64,000 bases of DNA from Natronorubrum thiooxidans (GCF_900156475.1 NZ_FTNR01000001.1:372001-436000), one strand, 5' to 3'; positions 9,018 through 18,801 are shown, numbered from the stretch's first letter. Numbers and translations: made by a program. The notes: a model not told the origin generated them from the letters alone.

Positions 9018-10181
9018 ATGGAGTTACAAGAGCGTATCGCCCGACGGCGATCCTCACGAACGGGACGGCAGATCATCGTCGAACGCGACCACCTCAGCCC
9101 GGTCGTCCATCGTCCGGAGCCAGTGGGCCGTGGCCCAGTCTTAGAGCAGTTGCTCGACGCCCTCGAGTCGGTGTTCGACGGCGAGTTACCGCCGCCGGTT
9201 TCGGTCGTCGGACCCGCCGGCTCCGGAACGTCGGCGATCGTCACCGCCCTGTTCGACGCGTTGAACGAGCGACTGAGCGAGCCAACCCGAACGATCGGCA
9301 CGACCACCCGTGCTGGCAGCACCGGTCCAGTGACGTGGTTCGTCTACGTCGATGGACGACGCGTCGAGAGCGCCTTTGCCTTCTACCGGGCCGTACTGTC
9401 GGTCCTCGCGTCCGATCCTGTCCCCAAAAGCGGCGTCGGTACTGACGAACTGTGCGAGCGGCTTTATGAGCGACTCGACCGGCCGAACCATCGGGCAGTG
9501 ATTGGGATCGACCACCACGACGAGCCCGAAGCCCTCGCGTACGATCGGATTCACGAGCTGCTCGAGCCAGTCGCGGACAGCGTCTCGACCGTCGCCGTCG
9601 GCCAGACCGTCCCCGACGACTGGGGCGACGAGCAGCCGACCGTCCCAGTGCCAGCCTACCGCCACCACGAACTCGTCGATGTCGTAACCGACCGCACCTC
9701 GAGTGGCCTCGCGGCAGGTGCCATCGATCACGAGTCGATTCGCGACGTCGCGACGTGGGCCGACGGCAACGCACACGACGCGCTCGCCGCCCTGTTCGGC
9801 GCTGGCGTGCTCGCAACCGACGACGGCAGCGATCGGATCGAATCACAGCACCTCGAGACCGCGTGGGCCGACGTCCCCGAAGACGGTGTCCACCTCGATC
9901 GGGTGCTTTCGCTCTCGGAGACGCGCCAGCGGGTGCTGTCCGATCTCGTCGCCGTCGGGTCAGTCGAGAGGCCCATCCGCGAGGTCGCCGCGGAGATCGC
10001 CGATCGGTCCTCGCTGACTGCCGGGACCGTCAAACGGTTTCTGTACGAACTGGCGGATCGAGGCATCATCGAACGCGTTCCGCTGCCCGCAGACGGAAGC
10101 GGCCGTCGACCGAGCGCCGTTGTCCCGCGGTTTCCAACGATCGCCTTCCAAGCACTGGGACCGACTACGAACGGCGACTGA
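9018..10181 (+). CDS. Orc1/Cdc6-like AAA protein with degenerate Walker A
   Basis: A 387-residue protein with the layout of archaeal Orc1/Cdc6: an N-terminal segment ending in a P-loop region, an AAA core, and a C-terminal winged-helix region (about residues 300-380, with EVAAEIADRSSLTAGTVKRFLYEL). The P-loop reads GPAGSGTS at 65-72, so the catalytic Lys is replaced by Thr71. A Walker B-like IGIDHHDE lies at 162-169. ATP hydrolysis is therefore doubtful, and a role as replication initiator is unlikely. The start codon directly follows the glpC stop codon, so it is read with the glycerol operon. Its function is unknown. Confidence 0.8.
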   Translation: MELQERIARRRSSRTGRQIIVERDHLSPVVHRPEPVGRGPVLEQLLDALESVFDGELPPPVSVVGPAGSGTSAIVTALFDALNERLSEPTRTIGTTTRAGSTGPVTWFVYVDGRRVESAFAFYRAVLSVLASDPVPKSGVGTDELCERLYERLDRPNHRAVIGIDHHDEPEALAYDRIHELLEPVADSVSTVAVGQTVPDDWGDEQPTVPVPAYRHHELVDVVTDRTSSGLAAGAIDHESIRDVATWADGNAHDALAALFGAGVLATDDGSDRIESQHLETAWADVPEDGVHLDRVLSLSETRQRVLSDLVAVGSVERPIREVAAEIADRSSLTAGTVKRFLYELADRGIIERVPLPADGSGRRPSAVVPRFPTIAFQALGPTTNGD

Positions 10182-10204
10182 GACGGTCTGTTGTGATACG
10201 GTCC

Positions 10205-10236
10205 CGGTGATCGCCCGATCGGGGCGGCGATCACCG
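10205..10236. terminator. perfect inverted repeat between convergent genes, possible terminator
   Basis: Arms CGGTGATCGCC and GGCGATCACCG (11 bp, perfect) are separated by a 10-nt loop. The element sits between the convergent Orc-like and DUF368 genes and is followed on the plus strand by an A-rich stretch rather than a T tract. A bidirectional transcription end is plausible but untested. Confidence 0.45.
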
Positions 10237-10322
10237 ACAAAACGGTACAACGATCCGTATGAAACGGAACCAACCCGAAAGAGAAGCCACCAGCGACGGC
10301 GCTGATCTGCCCTTCGCGTACG

Positions 10323-11249
10323 TTAGTACTCGAGGTCGTCGGTGTATCGATCGACGAGCAAGACCGCACCCGCGCCGACGAGACTCGCGACGAGAGCCAC
10401 GGCGGGCGTTCCGGCGGGCGAACCGCCGAGATTATCCCAGACTTCGACGACGGGCAGTCGCAACGATCCGACCATCAGGCTCACCAGAAACGCGAGCGTC
10501 GCGGCTCGATAGCGCTCTAAGGCATAGCCCACCACGTGGGCCATCGTGAACAGCCCGAGAACCGCGCCGACACCGAAGACGGAGACGACCGTTCCGGACT
10601 CGATTACGGGCGCGATCGCGTCACCCTCGAGGAGGCCGATCAGCCCGTCGACGAACGTGCTCAACGTGCCGGTCATGTACTCGTACTGGCCGAGGATCAA
10701 GAGAAAAAAGGCTCCCGAAACCCCCGGCAAAACCATCGCACAGATGGCAACTGCGCCAGCGACGAAGACTACCAGGGAGCTGTGGGAGACGCCATCTGCG
10801 GTCACGCCCGTCACGAGGAACGCAAGCACGATCGCGACCGCCGAAACCAGCAGCCGTCCCCCCGTCCACGTCTGGATCTCACCGTAGAGAACGATCGCCG
10901 ATGCCGCGATCAACCCGAAAAAAAAGCCGTAGGTCGGCACCGGATACGTCGTCGCTGCTCCGTGCATCACCCGCGAGAGGATCACGATCGCCGTGGCGAT
11001 CCCCAGCCCGAGCGTGAGCAGAAACTGAATATCTATCCGCTCGAGTTCCGCCCAGAGTGCTGCTCGTGCCTCGGGCTCGTGGGGGCGAAGTGCCGGTCGA
11101 AAGGCTCGCGGGTCAATAGCCGTGATCGCCCGGATTAACCGATTGTAGATCCCGACGATCAACGCGATCGTCGCGCCCGATACACCGGGGACGACGTCGG
11201 CTGCCCCCATCGAGAACCCTTTCAGGTAGACGGCGAGAAACTCCCGCAT
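10323..11249 (-). CDS. DUF368 family polytopic membrane protein
   Basis: A 308-residue membrane protein with about eight or nine hydrophobic segments. The N-terminal signature KGFSMGAADVVPGVSGAT (residues about 10-27) is diagnostic of the DUF368 family, and a second related PGVSGAF motif occurs near the middle, as usual for this family with internal symmetry. In bacteria, members have been linked to recycling of C55 lipid carriers (PopT/DUF368 proteins). A lipid-carrier role is attractive here because the protein lies beside the N-glycosylation locus, which uses dolichol phosphates. That link is inference. Confidence 0.85.
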   Translation of the reverse strand: MREFLAVYLKGFSMGAADVVPGVSGATIALIVGIYNRLIRAITAIDPRAFRPALRPHEPEARAALWAELERIDIQFLLTLGLGIATAIVILSRVMHGAATTYPVPTYGFFFGLIAASAIVLYGEIQTWTGGRLLVSAVAIVLAFLVTGVTADGVSHSSLVVFVAGAVAICAMVLPGVSGAFFLLILGQYEYMTGTLSTFVDGLIGLLEGDAIAPVIESGTVVSVFGVGAVLGLFTMAHVVGYALERYRAATLAFLVSLMVGSLRLPVVEVWDNLGGSPAGTPAVALVASLVGAGAVLLVDRYTDDLEY

Positions 11250-11337
11250 TGCTCGAGGGTATTCCGGACGACGGGAAAAGGCTTCTTACTCTCCGAGCGG
11301 GCCGCGAAGATCGCTCACCTCGAGCCCTCGAGACGGA

Positions 11338-14286
11338 TCAGGGTTCAGCCGTGTCGTTGTCTTCCGAACCGCCGTCTTCGACCGTATCGTCGTCTACAGC
11401 TACATCGTCAGGTTGGGCTTCCGTCTCCTCGGTGTCCTCGAGTTCGACCTGCTCGAACGCGATCTCATCGATCGTCTCACCCTGAACCACTGCCGTTTCG
11501 GGGACCGCCGTCTCTGCTTCGTACCCCTGTTCGCCGGGCTCGCCGACGGTCAGCGTGTAGTCGCCGACTGCCTCGACGCTGCTGTTCGTGTAGCCGTCCT
11601 CGACACCGAGTTCGTCGTTTGTCGCGTACGGGACCGTCAGTTCGAAGGACCCGTCCTCGGCGAGGTCGGCTTCCTGCGTGTAGTTGAACGACCGTCCGGC
11701 GTTCGTCTCGAGTTCGACTTCTGCGGTGACCGTGTCGTTCGCCTCGAGGAGGTCGCCGTCGTCCTCGACGGTCCCCGTGAGCGTCGCCCCCTCGACGCGT
11801 TCGAACGTCTTCACCGCGGCGGCGCTCCGGGCGTCGAAGAGCTCCGTGGTCGGGCCCTGCTCGAGTTGGAACAGCTGTTCCTGTCCGACTCGCTGGTTGA
11901 CCTGTATCGCGAGTTGACCCTCACCGGGTGGGGCGAGCTCGCCGTCTTGCACGTAGAGCACGTCGCCGTCCTCGTACCCCCATGCTTCTAACTGTTGGAC
12001 GGTCTGTTCCGGGAATGCCTCCGCGGCGAACACCTGTGCGTAACTAGCGAAGATCGCCATCCCAGCGCCTTCGTTCTCGTGAACGACGCGGTAGTGTTCC
12101 ATGCCCGCCGCGTCGTCGAAGTACAGCTGGGAGAGCATCGTGTCGTGATACGGCACGTCGCCGAATGTCTCCGCGAGTTCGTCCGAAGCGAGCGGCTGTC
12201 CCGGCTGATAATCCGCTGGTGTCATGTAATGGGTGTAGCCCGGCCCCGTCCACTGGGTGATCGCGGGGAACTTCCCACCGGCCATCGAGTGGTCGATCAT
12301 CACGTACCGCAGCTCCTCGTGGGTAGCGTCTTCAGCCATCGCCTCGAGGTCCTCGTTCGTGTGAACGTCGGTCCCACGCGGCGACTCGCCCGCAGCGATG
12401 GCATCGAGGACCAGTTCGCCGCGTGTTTCGGACTCGGCAGTCAGGAACGCCGACGACGACCGGGCGTTCTGCTGGAACGGGTTCGAGTGGGGAATCCGCT
12501 CGCCCTGGGTCGTTATCAGGTGGCCGTAGTCCCACCACGACATCACACCGTACGTTCCTTCGGGGTAGTCGTAATCCCCGCCATCGGGGTAGGCGTAAGT
12601 GCCGTCATACTCGAGTTTATCAGCGTTGTCCGCACCGCCCCAGTTACCCGGCTCGGGTGTGTTGTCTGCGAGCCAGTGATTCGATTCCTCCCAGACCATC
12701 GCTTCGTTGTGCGGGCCGACGTTTTCGCTCCGATTCCACGCTGTGTCAGTGTCGGCCGCGATCGGTGGGAGCAGTGGAGCAAACAGGAGCAAGACGACCA
12801 TCAGCAAGACGATGATCTGGTAGGTCTCGACCTGCCGAAGCGAGTCGATTCCCCCGCTGATATCGAGGTTGAAGATGCGGACGACATCAGCGACGAAGAC
12901 GGCGTTGACGACTGCGACTGCCAGCACGAGGTAGTACGCAAAGCGAAGCTGTGTCGCAGCCATACTGATCAGGAACGCAGACCAGACGATTATTAACGTA
13001 TATTCGGCGCGGTATTCACGGCCGAACAGCGGACGAGCGACGAGGAGTGCAAGGCCCGCGAGCATCGTGTAAAAGGCCGCGCCGAACTCGTTGAAGACGT
13101 GGCTGGTGAAGTCCGCCGGTGACTGGGCCTCGGAGACGGTGAGTGCCGTGTCGCTCGGGTCAAGCGGCAGAAGGCGACTCGTGAGGTTCCCGACCAGCGT
13201 ACTGTAGAGGTCAGGGAGAACCAGCCACATGACCCCGAACGCCGCGACGATGAGGCCAGCGATTGCGGCCGGGTAGTAGCGGCGGTCGACATTGCGATTG
13301 TTCCACTCCCGTGCGAGCCAGGCCATGAATACACAGCCGATGGCGACGAGAAGCGCAGCGGTCGGCTGGAGGAGTCCGAAGCTGGTAGTGCTGCTCAACG
13401 CGACTTCCTCTATCATCACCAACATGAAGACGGCCGGAACAGCCATGCTGATCGCGCCGACGAAGGCGACGTGATCGGGAGAGACCCCGCGAACGTAGTC
13501 GAGACAGAGTTGGATAGCGAAGAAGACACCGAAGATACCGATCAGCACGACTCCCGGTGGCCAGACCCAGAGATACAGAGAGAGGGCAACACCGGCCAGC
13601 GCGCTGTACTTGGCAGGTTCGCGGAGCGTCTCCCAGTCCTTGTCGACGACGAGTTCGTAGATTGGCTGTTCGCGTTCGGCGACTCGCAAGGCGACCATCA
13701 TCGACAGAACGGCGATGGCCATGAACAGCACCTCGGCGACGTGGTGTTGGAGTTGGCCAACGGTCGTTCGGTAGAGGAACGATCCCGGAACAAGCGCGAG
13801 GATGACGACCGAAACGAGGCCGCCGACAGTGCCGCCGAGGCGGCGACCGATATAGAAGACCGGGATCGCAACGAGTGCTGCCATTGCTGGAACAGTGAGC
13901 AACGCGACGGTGTAGAGCGTGCTCGTGGATGGATCACCGAGTCCCACGATCATCGCAATCGTGACGATGATCTGGTCGAACAGCGTCCCGAACTGGCCGA
14001 CGTAGTTGCCGGTCGGGAACCCCGTCCATATCTCGTAGGGCATCGTGTTTGGATAGTTTTCAGCTGTCCACTCGATCGTCCGCCAGTGATACCACGAGTC
14101 GACGCCACCCAGCGCGGGCGTTCCATCCTCGGTGACGAATCTCCCGTACGACTGGGTCCGCACCCAAAACATAAACAGCATCACGGCCCCGATTACGGGG
14201 ATGTGATACCAGTCAGCCCACGTCTCGAGGAACGACGGCGCTGTTTCAGCACCCTCGTCTTCGACGTGTTCAGTGTCCGTACTCAT
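11338..14286 (-). CDS. aglB: dolichyl-glycan oligosaccharyltransferase AglB
   Basis: A 982-residue STT3-family enzyme that moves lipid-linked glycans onto Asn of N-X-S/T sequons on the outer cell face. There are about a dozen membrane segments up to residue 520, an early acidic loop motif GGVDSWYHWRT, and the signature WWDYG at about residues 584-588. The C-terminal soluble domain is followed by a Thr/Glu/Asp-rich tail ending in EDNDTAEP. I chose the ATG at 14284-14286; eight further residues upstream are possible but odd (WW-rich). It is divergent from the AglG-like gene, anchoring the glycosylation locus. Confidence 0.96.
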   Translation of the reverse strand: MSTDTEHVEDEGAETAPSFLETWADWYHIPVIGAVMLFMFWVRTQSYGRFVTEDGTPALGGVDSWYHWRTIEWTAENYPNTMPYEIWTGFPTGNYVGQFGTLFDQIIVTIAMIVGLGDPSTSTLYTVALLTVPAMAALVAIPVFYIGRRLGGTVGGLVSVVILALVPGSFLYRTTVGQLQHHVAEVLFMAIAVLSMMVALRVAEREQPIYELVVDKDWETLREPAKYSALAGVALSLYLWVWPPGVVLIGIFGVFFAIQLCLDYVRGVSPDHVAFVGAISMAVPAVFMLVMIEEVALSSTTSFGLLQPTAALLVAIGCVFMAWLAREWNNRNVDRRYYPAAIAGLIVAAFGVMWLVLPDLYSTLVGNLTSRLLPLDPSDTALTVSEAQSPADFTSHVFNEFGAAFYTMLAGLALLVARPLFGREYRAEYTLIIVWSAFLISMAATQLRFAYYLVLAVAVVNAVFVADVVRIFNLDISGGIDSLRQVETYQIIVLLMVVLLLFAPLLPPIAADTDTAWNRSENVGPHNEAMVWEESNHWLADNTPEPGNWGGADNADKLEYDGTYAYPDGGDYDYPEGTYGVMSWWDYGHLITTQGERIPHSNPFQQNARSSSAFLTAESETRGELVLDAIAAGESPRGTDVHTNEDLEAMAEDATHEELRYVMIDHSMAGGKFPAITQWTGPGYTHYMTPADYQPGQPLASDELAETFGDVPYHDTMLSQLYFDDAAGMEHYRVVHENEGAGMAIFASYAQVFAAEAFPEQTVQQLEAWGYEDGDVLYVQDGELAPPGEGQLAIQVNQRVGQEQLFQLEQGPTTELFDARSAAAVKTFERVEGATLTGTVEDDGDLLEANDTVTAEVELETNAGRSFNYTQEADLAEDGSFELTVPYATNDELGVEDGYTNSSVEAVGDYTLTVGEPGEQGYEAETAVPETAVVQGETIDEIAFEQVELEDTEETEAQPDDVAVDDDTVEDGGSEDNDTAEP

Positions 14287-14451
14287 TAGGTTCCACCAGA
14301 CACAACCCAAGAATAAGCCTTGTCATCTATCTGTCGCTCTTTGATATGTTAGTGTCGGCTGTGACGAGTCCAAGTAACCACGGATATCAACGGCGATCCC
14401 GACTCATCTGAAGGAAAACACTTATTCACCGCTCACAGCAACCGATTCTCG
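14287..14451. promoter_or_regulatory. divergent promoter region, aglB / aglG-like gene
   Basis: A 165-bp spacer. A TTATT box at 14421-14425 lies about 27 bp before the plus-strand ATG at 14452, which fits a leaderless transcript. On the minus strand, a similar CTTATTC lies about 25 bp upstream of aglB. Boxes are called by eye. Confidence 0.45.
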
Positions 14452-15369
14452 ATGAAGGTCTCTGTCGTCATCTGTACCTACGCGATGGACCGCTACGACG
14501 TCTTCTCGGAGTGTGTCGACAGCGTGCTCGACCAGACGTACGAGCCACTCGAGGTCGTCATCGTCGTCGACGGGAACGACGCCGTCTTCGATCGCGTCTG
14601 TGACGACTACGGGGACCTCGGGGATGTCGTCCTCCACTGCAACGACGAAAACAGCGGCGTGTCCGCTAGTCGAACGAAGGGTGCCACGTTAGCTACGGGG
14701 GACGTCGTCGCCTTCATCGACGACGATGCGGTCGCGTCGCCGAATTGGGTCGAAGAACTGGCACGTGTGTACAAACAAACCGATGCGATCGCCGCGGGTG
14801 GAAAGATGACCGCCGACTGGGTCGCCGGGAAACCGGCCGCTTTGCCGGCGGAGTTCTACTGGTTGATCGGCGTCACCTATCCAGGGTTTGCCGACTCCGG
14901 CGACGAAGTGCGAAACACCTTCGAGTCCAACATCTCGTTTCGACGTGACGTCTTCCTGAATCTCGGCGGGTTCGATCCGGACCTTGGCCCGGACGCGGAT
15001 TCGTACAGCCACTCGGAGGGGGCCGAAATCGGAACTCGGTTACGGGCCAGATACGGCCGTGGTGTCGTCTACAATCCCGACGCCGTCGTCGCACACAAGG
15101 TGTTCGACCACCGAACGCAACTCCGCTGGTTGCTCGCACGTGCGTTCGAACAGGGACGATCGAAGCGACGACTCGAGCGTCGGGAGACGGCCTCGAAGAG
15201 CGAAGAAACGACGTATCTCCAGCAGTTGCTCTTCGAATCCGTCCCCCAACGATTGCGAACGCTCAGCAGATCGCCGTCAGTTGCCACCGCGCTACAACTC
15301 GTCATGTTGTTTGTTTTGACCGGTGCCGTCGGATGTGGCTACCTCTACGAAACGGCGGCCGGCGACTGA
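14452..15369 (+). CDS. GT2 glycosyltransferase, AglG-like (glucuronosyltransferase of the N-glycan)
   Basis: A 305-residue family 2 glycosyltransferase. It has a GT-A fold start (KVSVVICTYAMDRYDVFSE), a VVDGND sugar-nucleotide region, and the metal-binding acids FIDDDA at about residues 84-89. Later segments EFYWLIGVTYPGFADSG and NTFESNISFRRDVF match my recollection of Haloferax AglG, which adds glucuronate to glucosyl-dolichol phosphate. A hydrophobic stretch near the C-terminus (about 285-300) may anchor it. It is divergent from aglB. The sugar specificity is inferred from resemblance alone. Confidence 0.85.
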   Translation: MKVSVVICTYAMDRYDVFSECVDSVLDQTYEPLEVVIVVDGNDAVFDRVCDDYGDLGDVVLHCNDENSGVSASRTKGATLATGDVVAFIDDDAVASPNWVEELARVYKQTDAIAAGGKMTADWVAGKPAALPAEFYWLIGVTYPGFADSGDEVRNTFESNISFRRDVFLNLGGFDPDLGPDADSYSHSEGAEIGTRLRARYGRGVVYNPDAVVAHKVFDHRTQLRWLLARAFEQGRSKRRLERRETASKSEETTYLQQLLFESVPQRLRTLSRSPSVATALQLVMLFVLTGAVGCGYLYETAAGD

Positions 15370-15432
15370 ACATGGTCGGCTTCCGTACCAGTTCATATTT
15401 ATTTCTGATCCGAGAACTGGGACTTGTCCCGA

Positions 15433-16575
15433 ATGTCGAACGATGACGTCCTTGTCGTTACCCATCCTCTCGCACCGGCGAGCGAAAACCACGTCCGAGC
15501 GCTGCTTGAGATCCTCTCTGCCATCACGTCAGTTGCGCTCGTGACGACGAATCTGTCCGCAGAGTCGTCGATCCGGGACGAACACGAGGTGCTCGAAATT
15601 TCGGAGTACGGCGTCGGTGAGTCGATTCCGGTCGCTGCGGCTCGGTTCGTCCGGAATCAGATCCGAATGTGTCGGACCATCGCCAGGCGAGACGAGGGCG
15701 TCGTGTTGTTTTTCGGGGCGACGTCGTATCTGTTACCGATCGTCGTCGCCCGATTGCTCGGGCGAACTGTCGTGCTCGAACCGCGCGGAAACGTTCCGCT
15801 GACGTTACGCCTCAACTGGGAACAACACGTTCCATCCCCAATCGCTCGAGGTCTGGCCGGTCTGGTGTGGGGACTCGAGCAGTCGGGGTACTGGCTGTCC
15901 GATGCAATCGTCACATATACGCCTTCGATGGCCGAGGGACTCGGACTCAAACGATATGAGCACAAACTCTACCCGAACGGGGCACGGTACGTCGACACCG
16001 ACCGGTTTCATCCATGGACGCCGTTCGAGGACCGAGAAAACGTCGTGGGATTCCTGGGTCGACTCGACGAGGAAAAAAACGTCAGGGCGCTCGCGGCTGC
16101 GGCGCGAGAACTGCCTGCAGACGTGACGTTCCGGTTTATCGGGGACGGCGAGTTGCGAGCGGAACTCGAGCGGGAACTGGCCGACGAGGTCGATTCGGGT
16201 GCGGTGGAGTTTGCGGGCTGGGTCGACCACGAGGACGTGCCTCGAGAGTTGAACGAACTTCGGCTGTTGGTGTTGCCGTCGCAACCGACCGAGGGCCTGC
16301 CGACCGTGATTCTGGAGTCACTGGCCTGTGGAACGCCTGTACTCGCGACACCGGTCTCGGGAGTACCGGACGTCGTACGTGAGGGAGAGACTGGGTTTTT
16401 GTTGGACGACGTCGAACCTACGGCGCTCGCGGCGTTGATCGAGGAGATTCTCGAGCGGCCGGATCTCGAAGCGATCAGCGAGGAGGGCCGGGAGTTGGTC
16501 GCGACGACGTACAGTCTCGAGGGGGCCGTAAATCGGTACGAGAAGATTTTTCGATCGATAATCTCCGACGAATAG
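15433..16575 (+). CDS. GT4 family glycosyltransferase
   Basis: A 380-residue GT-B enzyme. The acceptor domain is followed by the donor-binding domain with GFLGRLDEEKNVRALA (about residue 197) and the GT4 E-x7-E region with LPSQPTEGLPTVILESLACGTPVLA (about 280-300). I chose the ATG at 15433 over a TTG nine bases upstream. It lies 63 bp after the AglG-like gene on the same strand and is probably co-transcribed. It likely adds one sugar to the dolichol-linked glycan; donor and acceptor are unknown. Confidence 0.88.
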   Translation: MSNDDVLVVTHPLAPASENHVRALLEILSAITSVALVTTNLSAESSIRDEHEVLEISEYGVGESIPVAAARFVRNQIRMCRTIARRDEGVVLFFGATSYLLPIVVARLLGRTVVLEPRGNVPLTLRLNWEQHVPSPIARGLAGLVWGLEQSGYWLSDAIVTYTPSMAEGLGLKRYEHKLYPNGARYVDTDRFHPWTPFEDRENVVGFLGRLDEEKNVRALAAAARELPADVTFRFIGDGELRAELERELADEVDSGAVEFAGWVDHEDVPRELNELRLLVLPSQPTEGLPTVILESLACGTPVLATPVSGVPDVVREGETGFLLDDVEPTALAALIEEILERPDLEAISEEGRELVATTYSLEGAVNRYEKIFRSIISDE

Positions 16576-16596
16576 GCGTCCGACACGGGCCAACAT

Positions 16597-17492
16597 TCAC
16601 TTGCTCGGTAGACGTTGTGCGAAGATGACCTCGAGGTCTGGATGATCGAGACCGCAGGAAACGTCCTCAAGGTCGTCGCCGAGTGTCTCTTCGACGTACT
16701 CGCGGACGTCTTCCGGCGGCAGGCCTGCTTCGAGGGCCTCGTCGATCGTTCGGGCAACGTCGTCCCGAAGCGATTGCCACTGTGTGTGACGAACGACGAT
16801 CCGAACGGGAACCTCCTCGAGGCCGGCGAGGAGCGCGAGCGCGAGTCTATGACGGCCATCTTTGCGAAGCAGCGTTCCGTTTCGACCGATATTGACGGAG
16901 ATTTCGTGCCGGAGTAGCGTGTGGTCGGTCAGTGAGGGAAATAGCGCACGACCACCGTCTCCAGCATGTTATAACTCCTTCTTCGACGAGTTCCGACTGC
17001 AGGCGGTACGTTCCTGCGTTGAATTTCTCGTATAGATCCTCGTACTGTCGGAATTTCTCGTATAATTCCTCGAGGGTGGCATATCGAGGATGTGTCCCGC
17101 CACGAATCGATTCAGCGAGTCGCCGGTAGTTCTCCGTCTCCACCCACGGGATCCCTTCACGAAACCGTTGATAGAATCGGTTGTGAGCCGGACTCTCCTC
17201 GAGTGGTACGGAATCACGGTCCCAGTCACCCTTAGTCGTCTTGGCTGTCTCTGTAAAGGAGTCGAACGAAGACTCAGTCATCCGCTTTGCGCTACCGGGA
17301 TCGATCCAGTGAATCCGATAGGGGGTCGATCTGTGCGACTCGGTCCTCGCTTCGGAGTTGTCGGCGAACGTAGTACGTAAACTTGAGATGCTCGTAGGTG
17401 TTCCAGAGACGAGTAACCGGCCGTCTGAACCCGGGCAGCTGACCGATTCGTTTCGTCAATAGCCGAACGGATTTCGTGATATCAGTCACCAT
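16597..17492 (-). pseudogene. ParB-like glycosylation-locus protein, broken by two single-base frameshifts
   Basis: Three reading frames join into one roughly 297-residue protein. Frame 1 begins at the ATG 17490-17492 (MVTDITKSVRLLTKRIGQ) and reads QIDP. A 1-nt insertion in the five-base homopolymer at 17321-17325 shifts it; continuing as YRIHWIDPGSAKRMTESS restores the sequence. A second extra base at about 16966 must be removed to pass from ELVEEGVIT into AGDGGRALF and the C-terminal half, which contains the ParB-like NIGRNGTLLRKDGRHRLA box and VPVRIVVRH. Total length is 896 nt, two more than a multiple of three, as expected for two +1 insertions. Similar proteins occur beside haloarchaeal glycosyltransferases. 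It may be a decayed gene or carry sequencing errors. Confidence 0.75.
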
Positions 17493-17623
17493 TCGAGTGG
17501 TATCGCAATCTGTCGTTCGCGAACGCAACCGGACGCAATGTTGACCCGTTCGGAGAGTGGTCATCTGCTCTCTTCGAGTCAGTTCGAAGTTACAGTGTCC
17601 GAGATTGTTTCGTTTTGATCCAC

Positions 17624-18706
17624 CTACCGTTTACGTTCTTCGGCGCGTGCTCGTCGATACACGTCCTCGAGTTCCGCTACGAGCCAGTCCCACGATCGAT
17701 CTTCCTGCATCTTCACACGGGCTGTTGTTCCCATCTGCTCACGTTTTACTGGATCAGTTACCAACTCCGTGATGCTGTTCTCGAGCGCCTCTGCATCTCG
17801 CATCGGGACGATATACCCCGTCGTCCCGTCGTCGATCACCGTCGGCAATCCACCGCTTTCGGTTGCGACGACGGGCAACCCCCATGCCATCGCTTCGAGA
17901 ACGACGTTGGGCATCCCTTCGCCCTCGATCGACGGGAGGACGAACACTGCTGCATCACGGTAGAACTCGTCAACCTCGTTGGGAGGGACTTCACCGATGA
18001 ACGTCACGTCCGCGCTGGTTTCGGCGGCGCGGGCCTCAAGCCGATCACGTTCTGAACCGTCACCGACGACGGTAAGATGCGCGTCTACATCGGCTATCGC
18101 GTCGATTAGGTACCCAAGGCCTTTCTTTGGCGCGAGCCGGCCGACGTAGAGGACGCCGTTACCGTCGGCCGTTTTGTCGGGGATCGACACTGCGTTCCCG
18201 AGTACGTCAATGTCACAGTCGATATCGTCGAAGTCGGTGCGAACGTCCTCGCGTATTTCCGCGGATTGTGCGAGTACGAGTGTGTCCTCGAGGACGCGAC
18301 GCATCATCCAGCGTTTCCACCACACATCGTTCATCAGGTAGTAGTCGCCGCCACGGATCCATGCGAAGTACGGTAGGCTAGTGAGTTTGTTAACGACGTA
18401 TCCGAGAAAGCCGGTCGGATAGATCATCATGCATTGGAGAATATCAAACTCATCGTGTCGACGAAGGAGTGTGTGTAGTGCGAAAATAAGGAATGTGAGA
18501 TCACTGATGAAGGGGGTGAGTTGCCAATTACGGACTCGGACTACATCGTAAGGAACGTCACTATCAGTATGTTCACCGTAGCGTTTAGTGAAGACCGTGA
18601 CGTCATGGCCCGCTTTGGATAGTTCTGTGCCCATCCGCTTGGTCTGGGTTTCCATCCCGCCGATGACGTCTGGGGGGAAGGTTTTGAGAATGATGGCTGT
18701 CCGCAT
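17624..18706 (-). CDS. GT4 family glycosyltransferase
   Basis: A 360-residue GT-B glycosyltransferase. The N-terminal PPDVIGGMETQTKRMGTEL segment is the glycine-rich acceptor-side loop. VLYVGRLAPKKGLGYLIDAI (about residue 185) and PSIEGEGMPNVVLEAMAWGLPVVA (about 265-288) form the nucleotide-sugar domain with the E-x7-E pair. GC content is close to the chromosomal average, unlike its two right-hand neighbours. It is likely part of N-glycan or surface polysaccharide assembly; sugar unknown. Confidence 0.87.
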   Translation of the reverse strand: MRTAIILKTFPPDVIGGMETQTKRMGTELSKAGHDVTVFTKRYGEHTDSDVPYDVVRVRNWQLTPFISDLTFLIFALHTLLRRHDEFDILQCMMIYPTGFLGYVVNKLTSLPYFAWIRGGDYYLMNDVWWKRWMMRRVLEDTLVLAQSAEIREDVRTDFDDIDCDIDVLGNAVSIPDKTADGNGVLYVGRLAPKKGLGYLIDAIADVDAHLTVVGDGSERDRLEARAAETSADVTFIGEVPPNEVDEFYRDAAVFVLPSIEGEGMPNVVLEAMAWGLPVVATESGGLPTVIDDGTTGYIVPMRDAEALENSITELVTDPVKREQMGTTARVKMQEDRSWDWLVAELEDVYRRARAEERKR

Positions 18707-18801
18707 TACTGACTTAATTTAATTTCTGCAAATAAATCCTTCCGATTATAGATGAGAAAATGAACTGTCTATAGGCATTTATATTTTAATTATACATCAG
18801 T

